The notes under the pieces were generated by a model that saw nothing but the letters and a program-made list of their open reading frames with translations, was not told the DNA's origin and did no database searches. Position numbers and translations under genes: made by a program. Shown here piece by piece: positions 1-8,655 of a stretch of DNA of 64,000 nt (its first letter is position 1; each line of letters begins with the position of its first letter). This DNA comes from Rhyacichthys aspro (lineage: Eukaryota; Chordata; Actinopteri; Gobiiformes; Rhyacichthyidae): contig CM072166.1 of assembly GCA_036850595.1 (NCBI GenBank), positions 816,788 through 880,787 of the forward strand, written 5' to 3'.

Positions 1-284
1 TTAAAACACTTGGAACCACTTATAATCACTCCTATTAACATTTAAACATTAGTTGAGTATGTGTAATGACATAATCCATCATTTATAAAGCATTTCTCCC
101 ACAATAATAATCATGTTATATCACGTCAATCAAGCGTTATAAACATAGTTATAACTGTGTGTGTGTATAGTTATTTACACTAATGATAATTCTACATCTA
201 TGAATTGTTTATTCATTAATTACATATGTATTAATGCTCTACTACTGTGTGTAGTTACTGAGTGTGTAAACATGCGCCTGATCC

Positions 285-350
285 AGGTTTAGTCCTGGTT
301 TAGTCCTGGTTTAGTCCTGGTTTAGACCTGGTTTAGTCCTGGTTTAGTCT
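285..350 (+). repeat. 11-bp minisatellite, six units
   Basis: Six head-to-tail copies of an 11-base unit (tttagtcctgg), one of them reading tttagacctgg. This is the first block of the family that dominates the window. The plus strand carries the T-rich form, used below to define '+' for the family. The 393 bases that follow (351-743) are AT-rich and show no gene or other structure. Confidence 0.9.
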
Positions 351-743
351 TTGTTCCAGGGACATTAATAACCACGTTTCTCTGAGCGCGTGTAAACGTC
401 ATGTTGAGTATTGTCATAACGATACTCAGATGTAAATGTACTCAACATTAGAATCAAATCAAGTAATTCAAGAACAACAGGACAAAGATGTAGCCCTTGA
501 TTCAGTGTCTTAGTCTTAGTTTAGTCCTGGTTTCTTACTGAGCTATTGTTTTTGGGATTATTTAGTGATTTAATCCAGTATGTCTTTATCTCTTTTATAT
601 TGGATTGAAACACAGTTTAAATCCATTAAAACACAGTTTTATTTCTGGGGTCAGTCGAGCTTTTATCAAATATATTCAAGCTTTATTCATGTTTTTTGAC
701 TAAAATTTAGATTTTGCCCTGATTTTGACATGTTTTCTGTTGG

Positions 744-802
744 GTTCAGTCCAGGTTTAGACATTGTTTAGTCCTGGTTTAGTCCTGGTTTAGTCCTAGT
801 CT
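744..802 (+). repeat. Short 11-bp minisatellite block
   Basis: Four to five degenerate tttagtcctgg-type units in plus orientation. Some neighbouring units read ggttcagtcca or ggtttagacat. It belongs to the same family as 285-350 and is probably a decayed edge of a once longer array. Confidence 0.75.
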
Positions 803-952
803 ATTTGTAAGTTATTACAACTGGTAATCTTTGTTGGTTATTTTAAGATCTAAGTCCTGATTTTGTCCAGATTTAGTCACTGACGACATATTTTTGGTGA
901 TTTAGTCTGGAGTTCATTCCTACAATGAACCAGGTTTAAATCCTACTTTTTT

Positions 953-1159
953 CCAGGTCTAGTCCAGCTCTAGACCTGGTCCAGTCCCGGTCCAGTCCCG
1001 GTCCAGTCCCGGTCCAGTCCCGGTCCAGTCCCGATCCAGTCCCGGTCCAGTCCCGGTTCAGTCCCGATCCAGTCCCGGTCCAGTCCCGGTCCAGTCCCGG
1101 TCCATTCCCGGTCCATTCCCGGTCCATTCCCGGTCCATTCCCGGTCTAGTCTTGGTCTA
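953..1159 (+). repeat. GC-rich variant array of the 11-bp minisatellite
   Basis: About 18 units of an 11-base repeat reading mostly cggtccagtcc, with ccattcc variants at the right end. The register and length match the tttagtcctgg family, but T has become C at several positions and each unit has gained a CpG. The minus strand is open for 63 codons with an 11-residue period, because three 11-base units equal 33 bases. That reading frame is an array artefact. Flanking units at 936-952 and 1141-1159 grade back into the T-rich form. Confidence 0.9.
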
Positions 1160-1176
1160 CGCTGCTTTTACTCAGC

Positions 1177-1190
1177 GTTGCCATGGAAAC
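1177..1190. promoter_or_regulatory. RFX X-box-like motif
   Basis: gttgccatggaaac matches the degenerate RFX X-box pattern GTHNYYATRRNAAC at every position. The same 14 bases recur at 16087 and 52560, with a variant at 53232. It lies directly after the GC-rich minisatellite in a short single-copy stretch. Binding or function is inference. Confidence 0.35.
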
Positions 1191-1424
1191 CCCTCCTCTT
1201 CCTCTTCTCTGGTGTTTATCTGTGACTCTTCCTCCTTAAACCCGCTCGGACTCTGAGTGACATCAGCTCTGACCTTCACAAAACCCTCCCGAGACCGACC
1301 TTAGACCAGATCAAGCAGGATTTGACAAGTCCAGATCGAGCCAGAGCCCAGATAAGACCAGGTTCAGCCGGGATTATGTTCACCTCACAGACAGATGATG
1401 ATTTTAAATACAGGGTCTGGGGTC

Positions 1425-1598
1425 TAGAACTGGTTTAGTCCAGACTCGGAATTAACCAAAACTAGAACAGGTCTAAACCAGGACTATACCAGATCTACAC
1501 AGTCCATTTAGTCCTACTCAATAAATAAATAAAAATAAAAAAGCTGGACAAAAACCAAGGACCAAACTTAGACCTGGTCTAGACCGAGCTGAGGTTTA
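1425..1598. repeat. Degenerate 11-bp minisatellite, mixed orientation
   Basis: Units of both orientations lie side by side: tttagtcca forms near 1430, aggtctaaacc forms at 1470-1500, and tagacctggt forms near 1570. No strict periodicity survives. It looks like the decayed junction between two oppositely oriented blocks. Confidence 0.5.
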
Positions 1599-1675
1599 GG
1601 GAAGTCTAGGTTTTCTCCAGATTTATTCCTTGGATGAGTCTAGTTTTTGTTGTGGATTTAGTCTGGATTCGTGCA
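1599..1675 (+). repeat. Duplicated segment A, first copy
   Basis: About 75 bases that recur in the same orientation at 3063-3139. Shared landmarks are gaagtc, then tccagatttatt, then gatgagtctag, then ttttgttgtggatttagtct. Identity by eye is roughly 80 percent. The sequence between the landmarks is not minisatellite, so this is a separate duplication. Confidence 0.6.
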
Positions 1676-1860
1676 AGTCCTGATTTAGACTTGATTTAGA
1701 CCTGATTTAGACCTGATTTAGACCTGATTTAGACCTGTGTAGTCCTGGATTACATCTCCATTTAGTCCTGGTTTGGTTCTGGTTTAGACCTGGTTTAGTC
1801 CTGGTTTGGTTCTGGTTTAGACCTGGTTTAGTCCTGGTTTGGTTCTGGTTTAGTCCAAGT
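1676..1860 (+). repeat. 11-bp minisatellite with 33-bp higher-order unit
   Basis: The left part (1676-1735) is five tandem gatttagacct units. The right part (1761-1853) repeats every 33 bases, each period combining tttagtcctgg, tttggttctgg and tttagacctgg. The periods start at 1761, 1794 and 1827, the third being incomplete. This shows amplification of three-unit blocks after the 11-mers had diverged. Confidence 0.85.
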
Positions 1861-2075
1861 TTGATCCTTAGAGTTTGAACTGTTGAGTCTGGTCTTTGGT
1901 TTAGCCCTAGTTTGTTTATTCTTTGGCTTAATTATTCCTGGATTTGATCCTATTTTATTCCTAGTTTTATCCTAAATCCTGATTTAAATCCATCGCCAAG
2001 AGTTTAGTCCTGGTTTGGTCCTGGACATAGTTCTGGATTAAGGCCTGGATTAGAGCTCATGTAGTCCAGTTCTCA
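1861..2075 (+). repeat. Decayed 11-bp minisatellite halo
   Basis: Scattered units such as tttagccctag, tttgatccta and tttagtcctgg keep the plus orientation but no regular spacing. Ends are approximate. Confidence 0.5.
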
Positions 2076-2177
2076 TCTATTTCATCCCACTCCTAATGCT
2101 CCATATGATATAATTACTAATAGAAACCAGTCCATCTGCTCTTATTATGTGAATCTTCTTTTTTTCTCCTCCGTCAG

Positions 2178-2348
2178 AGCCTGGAGCTGGATAAACTCCC
2201 GAACGCTGCCGGTCGAACAGATGTTGGGCCTGAAGCCTTTGTCACAACACCATCTGAGATCAGTCGTAAAAATTCACTAAAAATGCCATCATTCATCGAA
2301 AAAACACGAGTTAATCCTGCCGCGGCGCAGTCACAGACAACAGCATGA
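2178..2348 (+). other. Open frame behind an acceptor-like site (candidate exon, weak)
   Basis: A pyrimidine run ending in cctccgtcag looks like a splice acceptor. From the next base a frame stays open for 56 codons and ends at TGA 2346-2348. It begins SLELDKLPNAAG; I do not recognise the peptide. An AATAAA lies at 2636-2641. A 56-codon open stretch is not rare in non-coding DNA and no partner exon was found, so this may be chance. Confidence 0.12.
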
Positions 2349-2709
2349 ATTATTCACGCGCTCAGGCCACAGTGTACATTTTAATGAGTTTGGATGGAGC
2401 CGGAAGAGACGCTGAACTTTATTATTATTACTTTTCTGAGGTTACTTCCTATTTCAGGCCTTGTTTAATTCAGGTTTATTTAGTCTGGTCGTCAGAGGTG
2501 CATTTGTGGAGGCCAGGGCAGATTTTAGACGTGCAGCTGTGAAAGGACTGCTGTAAAGTGCCTCAGGGTTCAGTCTGCAGCGGTTCATAATGATGTGCAC
2601 TTGCCCCACTGCTCTGCTCCCTTTTCACCGCCGCAAATAAAGCCTAAATGTTGAGTAAAGCACAAAAATGGCTAAAGGAAAAGAAAAAACTGAGAACATG
2701 CTTTTACAG
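2349..2709. other. Stretch without recognised features
   Basis: Single-copy-looking sequence. I see only an AATAAA at 2636-2641 and nothing else that supports a gene or a repeat. Confidence 0.5.
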
Positions 2710-3054
2710 AGGTGTGAAAAAGTATTTGCCCCCCCTTCCTGATTTCTTTCTTTTCTTTTTTTTTTGCAGATTTGTCAAACTTTAATTTATTATTATTTAA
2801 TTTAAATATTAGACAAAGATAAGTCAAGAAAACACAAAATGCATTTTTTTAAAGTGATGATTTGATTAAGGGAAAAAGCTATCTGAACCTACATGGCCCT
2901 GTGTGAAAAAGTGATTGCCCCCTTGTTAATGAAGTAATCGACATTTATATAAATAAAATATGGAACAGTGGTGGGTTATTTGAGCTATCTTTGTCCATTA
3001 TTATATATTATAAATTATATTTGTTTGATCTGGAACAGTTAAGTGTGACAAATG
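2710..3054 (+). mobile_element. Non-autonomous DNA-transposon relic with long inverted ends
   Basis: The left end (aggtgtgaaaaagtatttgcc) and the interior phrase gtgattgcccccttgttaa belong to a DNA-transposon family I know from fish and amphibian genomes. The superfamily is probably Tc1/mariner-related, but I am not certain. Bases 2768-2826 are matched in reverse complement by 2980-3054: gacaaagata on the left against tatctttgtc on the right, and tttgtcaaactt against aagtgtgacaaa. No transposase frame is present. The outermost right terminus appears lost, since the element stops before the expected mirror of the left end. Confidence 0.7.
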
Positions 3055-3062
3055 GGTGGGTC

Positions 3063-3139
3063 TGAGGAAGTCCTGGTTTTATCCAGATTTATTTCAACGA
3101 TGAGTCTAGATTTTGTTGTGGATTTAGTCTTATTCGGGG
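3063..3139 (+). repeat. Duplicated segment A, second copy
   Basis: Direct repeat of 1599-1675, about 1.46 kb downstream, starting 9 bases after the transposon relic at 2710-3054. Shared landmarks are tccagatttatt and ttttgttgtggatttagtct. Degenerate 11-mer-like units follow both copies. Confidence 0.6.
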
Positions 3140-4164
3140 TCAGTTTATGCCTGTTAAATCCAAAACTTGGTCTTTAGTTTTTGGTCTTCAGGTTTAACCT
3201 CTAAGTCCTGCTTGATACCACTTTAGTTCTGATAAAAAGGACCCAGTACAAATTAAAAAAAGAAACAAATCAGGAAGCAAATACTTGTTCATATCACTGT
3301 AGATTTGTACTATGTTTGTGCCTCCTCCTTCGTTTTGTTGTCCTTGTGAAATGGGTGTTTGGTTTTGTAAATTACATTTCTCCATCTCATTGTCGCCTTT
3401 ATTTTGATAGTATAGTGGAAGTTTATTTTGACAGGTAGATTGTCACGAAGCTGCTTGAAAAATAAAACCCCGACCGATCCTGAGCAGAGCCACGTTTGGT
3501 TTAATAATGAGCTCGTAATAATGAGCTAACAGAGCCTCAAAGTAAAAACGGTTTGGACTAAATGTGAAACATTGTGAACTCAGGCCTGTATTCTGCTTTA
3601 TTATTTATTTATAAATTCTGACTTGTCCCTTTAACTCCCTCTAATCACTTTTTAAATCTATCTTAATCAGCGCTGCTCAGTTTAAGCTCTTATCCAAATC
3701 TGATGTAAATATTCATACACAGCTGACTGCGTTTTCACTAATTACCTCTTCCACTAAAATATATTTGGGGTTTAATGCATTTTGTCATTTGCCAAATTGA
3801 ACAACTGGGTCCATTCTCATTTACATTTCATTAGAGTTTGTTTGCATTAAGTTCTCTGTCAAACTGAGAAACACAAAAAGTAGAGTGGGGTGAATTATCA
3901 TTTATTATTAAGAGATTTATTAAAATGTCTTTTGCCCCCAACCTCAAAAATCACAAAATTGTACATAAACCAGACTGTTGCAGAGTCTAAACTATAACCC
4001 AGTCTGATGAAGAGTTGATCTGGGTTTGTTCCTGGAAGAGTCTAATAATGGTGTCAAGAAGTAGTCTTTAAAACAGATTGTACAAATAAAAGCGAGGTCA
4101 AAAGGAAACACAAAGACAACACAGAATGTTATTAAAGTTATTAAAAAGTCCTGTGACCAGCTTT
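3140..4164. other. Stretch without recognised features
   Basis: AT-rich sequence with a few isolated minisatellite-like words near 3150-3230. There are no convincing coding frames, RNA genes or repeats otherwise. Confidence 0.5.
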
Positions 4165-4744
4165 TTAACAGAATGTACCTGGTATTATTTTCTTCTTGTT
4201 GTGAAAATAGTTTAAACCCAAATAGTTTATTGTAAAATCAATCATTTGTAAAAACATTCTTTCTGATCCATCTAGTGTTTATTGTAAGGGATTGTAATAG
4301 ATGAGAACCTCTATTCAGGAACAGAAAACCTTGGACAATCACATGCTCCAAAAAGGAGCGCTCCCATTGGTCGACACTTGTCACATGACGTTCCAGGAAG
4401 TTTAATAGCTGCAGATAAAGTGTATTTTCAGCTGAATATGTCTTTTAACAGAGAAACAGCTGAAAAAAGAAAAGCATCAACAGAGAAAAGGGAGGCAACG
4501 TAAAACACAGATAAATACTGTCAATTCAATCACGTAATGTTTAACGAGGAGGAGATAATTGTCGTCCTGACGCTGAAGTCACAGCTAAGCTAACGCTAAA
4601 CTCTAAACTTCAGTTTGGTCAAATGGATTAGTATTTTGTGGTTTTATTTTTTAATAAAAGAGAAGCAGGAGAGGTCCCTAGACTGATTTTGGAGGAGAGT
4701 CTGAGACAGAGACAAAAAAAGAAAATCAGGAACTGGAGCTTTAA
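4165..4744 (+). mobile_element. Dispersed TTAA-bounded element, copy 1 (near full length)
   Basis: The best complete copy of the window's main mobile family. It is flanked by TTAA at 4165-4168 and 4741-4744. Inside each end, ten bases separate TTAA from CCTGAT (left, here cctggt) or its mirror atcagg (right), followed by a T-rich or A-rich run. The interior contains a perfect palindrome ggagcgctcc, an attggtcgac box, a tcacatgacg E-box and a ttcagctgaa palindrome. It has no transposase. TTAA target sites are typical of piggyBac-type transposons, and that assignment is inference. The core is almost identical to the copy at 60293-60782. Confidence 0.75.
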
Positions 4745-5193
4745 AGAAGACAGAGGTTTTGCTTTTTAAATGTTACTGACACATTAAGCCAGCGATAGAT
4801 TTACCCAAAATATGTACCTTTTTTGCTCTGAGAAAGGCTTTAAACACTCGTCTTTATGTATTTCTGAATCACAAATGCTGAGCAAAGGCAACAAACTTCA
4901 GTCTGTCTCAGAAATCTAGGACACAATAAAACTCAAACTTCAAAACCCCGTCAAACATGGCTCTTGTTTGAACCCATCCCTGAAAGAGCAGCAGTAATCT
5001 GAGTTTTTTTCCAGTCGAGGTGAGATTGATGCTCCGATGGAAACGTGTTGAGAGCCGGCGCCGCTCTGTTTCTCAGCGCTTCAGTCAAACCTGTCACATC
5101 TCCACAGCCTCCACATATTTCTTCAAAACCTGGAGCTGGAAAAACCTGCTGAGTCACTGTTTGAGTTTCAACGGTGTTTGCTTTTTCTATTTC
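4745..5193. other. Stretch without recognised features
   Basis: Single-copy-looking DNA with slightly higher CpG around 5020-5100. Short overlapping frames on both strands here do not resemble any protein. Confidence 0.45.
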
Positions 5194-5226
5194 AGTCTCT
5201 GGTCACTAGAAATGTGACCAGAGACT
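5194..5226. other. Perfect 13-bp hairpin
   Basis: agtctctggtcac (5194-5206) is followed by a 7-base loop and its exact reverse complement gtgaccagagact (5214-5226). No flanking repeat explains it. It could be a transposon footprint, a structured RNA element or chance; the sequence alone cannot decide. Confidence 0.6.
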
Positions 5227-5529
5227 TGGAAAATCAATGACTCGGCCCTAGAGTTATCAGTCTAAATGGTTAAAATGTTTTGTAATTTAGTTCATAATAG
5301 TTACAATAATAGGCATTTACTTTTCAGATGTTGGAATAATAAACATGAAAAGTGGTTCTCAAACTGTGGCACCCTCAGAAGTTTTATTTTTCAGAGTGAA
5401 ATTAAAAAAGGATGAACCTGAGCTGCATTTTTTTTCTTTTTAATGCAGCTCCATTAACCTCCAACAGAGAGAGTCCATTTAGATCATAATCATTTTATTT
5501 TGTCCAAATAACAACAAACAACTACAACA

Positions 5530-5730
5530 ATTAAAGTCCAGCTAAAATTGGTTAAAATCTATTAATGTTGAACTGAAACCATTCAGAACCAGTTAAAGTC
5601 CAACTAAAACCAATTAAAACCTTTCAAAGACCAACTTAAACTCCATAAAACTTGTTAAAATCAAACCAAAACTGCCCTAGACCTGTTCAAGTCCAACAAG
5701 AAGCACTTAAACTGTATTAAACTGAACTCA
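5530..5730 (+). repeat. Decayed 21-bp minisatellite
   Basis: Loose repeats of the type gttaaagtccaactaaaacc with about 20-21 base spacing, heavily diverged. Orientation is the A-rich form, as at 12552-13322. The rest of 5227-6220 shows no other structure. Confidence 0.5.
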
Positions 5731-6224
5731 CTTTAGTCATTACAGTAAATGTAGGAGGGTCTTGGAGAAACTAATATATTATGAGATGGTGAGTACGGTT
5801 TCTGACCTAAAAAATGGCCGATGTCTTTGGGCTCGTGGTTGGAAAATGGATACGACACAAAGGATATTTCAGCAAAGTGTCGCTGTGTAAATCAAACGAT
5901 GATATTGATTTCTATTTGGAGTTCACTGATGGATGGGGTTAGAGCCTGTGGTCACTGAGGCAGAGACTGGTTTAGACTTTGTTCTCGTTTAATCATTTTA
6001 AATCTGAACTAGTCCTAAACGTTATGGTCCCAGTGGGAAAACTGACGTATTAGACTCTAGCATAAAACATAAAGGCCATAAAGAGTAATTTATGAGGTTA
6101 GGTATATAATATAAAAAGGACCAAGCTGCAAACTCAAGACTTACAAACTATGTGAATAATATAAATCAACTACAAAAAGTGTCTGATACCAATCATTTCT
6201 TTCTTGTTTCATTTAGTTTTTCAG

Positions 6225-6360
6225 TGTAATCTCCTAAAGTTTATTGTAACAGGAATCATCTGAAAAAATGAGACCTTAAGACGTGATCTAGTCTTTATAA
6301 TGAAGGATTTTAATAGATGAGAATGATCAGTCCACAGCAGGATTTTGTCCAATCACAGCT
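6225..6360 (+). mobile_element. Possible highly diverged fragment of the TTAA-bounded element
   Basis: The order of words gtttattgtaa, then taatagatgagaa, then ccaatcacagctc parallels the left third of the element (gtttattgtaaggg, taatagatgagaacc, caatcacatgctcc), but with many changes and insertions. If real, it is far older than the other copies. Confidence 0.25.
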
Positions 6361-6429
6361 CACTTCAGGTAAAAAGTCTAGCATACAATCTTACAAAGTT
6401 AGCCATCACGCTAACCACTAAAGGGACAC

Positions 6430-7080
6430 TGATCCTTTGGTCCAATATTTTACTGTCTATAAGAAAAAACATTCATTTATCCTCTTCTACTGGTTCCCTG
6501 TTCCAGCAGCTTTAGGCCTTATGCGGGGTTCATTTGCACCACTTATATTACTTTATTATTATCATCAGCCACAACGTCATCTTCTCTTGTTTTTCTGTTT
6601 GTCTTTCTCCAAAAACCCAGTGTCCATTTGCAGCTCGAGTGGAAAGAGCAGGATTGATTTGAAAAGTGGCTGTAAAAACAGAGCGAGCGATGGCTTCAGA
6701 GCAGCATCTCGAGGTGGAGCTAATAATTCCTGATGTCTCCCATGGTGCATTTCACTCCAGGGACGCATCATCCCGACGCTGATGTGCCGCTCAGTGATGA
6801 TGATGTGCCACCTCCATAAAAATAAAAAAAAAACCCGGCAGAGACAGAAAAGACGGCGCAGCGAAGTGATTTGCATGCTCCGGCGCGCGGTGGACGTTTG
6901 ACAGAGCGCACGCAGCTGCTCAGGTTATCGACAGAGGAGAGAGGAGTGCATGATGGGAAATAACAAGCGGGCCACCTGTCACAACGAGCCGCCGTCAGGA
7001 GCAAAGTTATTCTCGACAATAGAACAGCCCGAGCGCTCTCAGTGACACGGGTTTGGATCAACGCAGCTGCCATTTCTCAC
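6430..7080. other. Single-copy block, CpG-richer right half
   Basis: Three overlapping open frames of about 100 codons occur on both strands, none with a recognisable domain. From about 6640 to 7070 CpG frequency rises (gagcgagcgatgg, cggcgcgcggtgg, gagccgccgtc). This could be a regulatory or ancient conserved block. I see no gene. Confidence 0.35.
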
Positions 7081-7893
7081 AGAGCGAAAAAAAGACTTCA
7101 GCCGAAGAACGGGAACAGGAAAAGTGGACGAAAAGAATAATGAGGAGCTAAATGTGCACAGAAAAGAAGAAAATGTTCACATTAAATAGATGACACGAGT
7201 AACCGAGGTCAGACAGAATAAATTTAATCTGAATCGTGTTATAACGCGATATGCTTTTTTGCATTTTGGACTGTCCTACATTTGTGATGCTAAGAGCAGG
7301 AGTTTAGTCCTGAATCAGTGAAAGAAACAGGAGGCAGCAGCAGGACATGAACTGATGACCAAAATCACTCCGACACCGACCAGGACTGATTACTGACCCT
7401 GCTGCTTTAAAGATATAATATAAAGGGCTTTTCGTGAAAACTGAAAAAAACTCCTCCACACTTGGCTCTTTCGAACACAACACTGAGTTAAAGTGTTCTG
7501 ACTTAACACTGACTCAGAAAAGACAGAGTTAAAGCCTCTGAGTTCAGGCTCACGAGGCCAGACTGATTCTAAACTAAATCAAAACTCAACGAGCGAAACA
7601 CCGACCACAAGAAATACAAAAGAAATCAGACTGTTTACGGATCACTTGAATAATCTGATAATGATCGGATCTTAGTGTGAATGTAAATGGCTCGTAGTCT
7701 TTGTTTAATCACATTTTGTCGTTTGTGGATGTTCTTATTCATCCAGGACATCGCAGGGTTAATAGCAGGGGTAGGTTTGGAACAGAAGATGTTTCCTCTT
7801 TCATCCAGGACTTCATCAGTTCTAAAGAAATCCTGCTTTCCTGTTTAAGTTATGTTTTGTGTAAATGAATCCTCACAGTTCTCCAATCCTCTC
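7081..7893. other. Stretch without recognised features
   Basis: AT-rich, no repeats of the major families, no coding signal. Confidence 0.5.
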
Positions 7894-8170
7894 AAAGATG
7901 GCCGCCGCCGTGGTATTATCCACTTCCTGCCGGCCCAAACCTCCGCAGAGACACGCAGCGGCGACAGTTCGGCTCCAAACCCGGCGACAGAGTCCGGATT
8001 AAGACTCTGAGTGGCTCGGAGTTTATCTGAACGCTAATCCAATTACAAGGAGCCGCTGCAGACGCTGGCACCGAGCGGCGACTGAGCGGCGTAAGCCTAT
8101 TACCGACAGAGAGGTGGAAACAGGAGACGCTCCACGGACGAGGCGTAATTGGCTCCGGATCAGAGACAGA
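7894..8170 (+). promoter_or_regulatory. CpG-rich block with YY1-like and ETS-like sites
   Basis: aaagatggccgccgcc at 7894-7909 is a YY1-type site, and cacttcctg at 7921-7929 is ETS-like. The ATG inside the YY1 site (7898) has A at -3 and G at +4. It opens a 34-codon frame beginning MAAAVVLSTSC and ending at TAA 8000-8002. YY1 sites overlapping start codons are known at TATA-less promoters. The rest of the block to 8170 is CpG-rich and contains minus-strand open frames without known motifs. No downstream exon was identified, so a promoter is only a possibility. Confidence 0.22.
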
Positions 8171-8316
8171 GGTAGAAACCACATAAAGGAATGATTATTA
8201 GGAATCAAAGTGTATTGTTACAATAAACACATTCCACAAAAACTGAATAAATAATACAGAGATTTATTTGGAAAAAAGTTGATTATTTTAGGCACTAAAT
8301 TAAAACAGAAAAGCAC

Positions 8317-8655
8317 TTTAATCAAGACTAAAGCAGGACAAGAACTAGACTGAAGTAGGTCAAAACTATCTAGTCTAAACCAGGACTAAAGCTAGACTCA
8401 TCCAGGACTGAACAAGGACAAAACCAGGTCTTGACTTCACCAAAACCAGGTCTAACTCAGGTCTAAAGTGGTATAAACAATGATTAAATCTAGACTTAAC
8501 CAGGTCTAAAGTCGGTCTAAAGAAAGACTAAACCAGGTCCAAGTTGAGTCCAAACCAAGGTTAAAAACTAGACTAAATGTGGTTTAATCCAGGACTTAAC
8601 CGAGACTAAGTTAGACCAAGATAAAACCAGATCTAAACCAGGACTAGACAGACTC
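8317..8655 (-). repeat. Degenerate 11-bp minisatellite, minus orientation
   Basis: About 25 loosely spaced units such as caggactaaa, ccaggtctaac and aggactagaca. These are the reverse complement of the form at 285-350. Spacing is irregular and no strict array survives. Confidence 0.7.

Noticed and set aside
936..1127. 63-codon minus frame with repeated DRDWTGTG residues
   Set aside because: Artefact of the 11-base array (33-base period).
6437..7073. Three overlapping open frames of about 100 codons on both strands
   Set aside because: They overlap each other in different frames, contain no domain, and begin at non-ATG or arbitrary starts. Kept only as a CpG-richer block.
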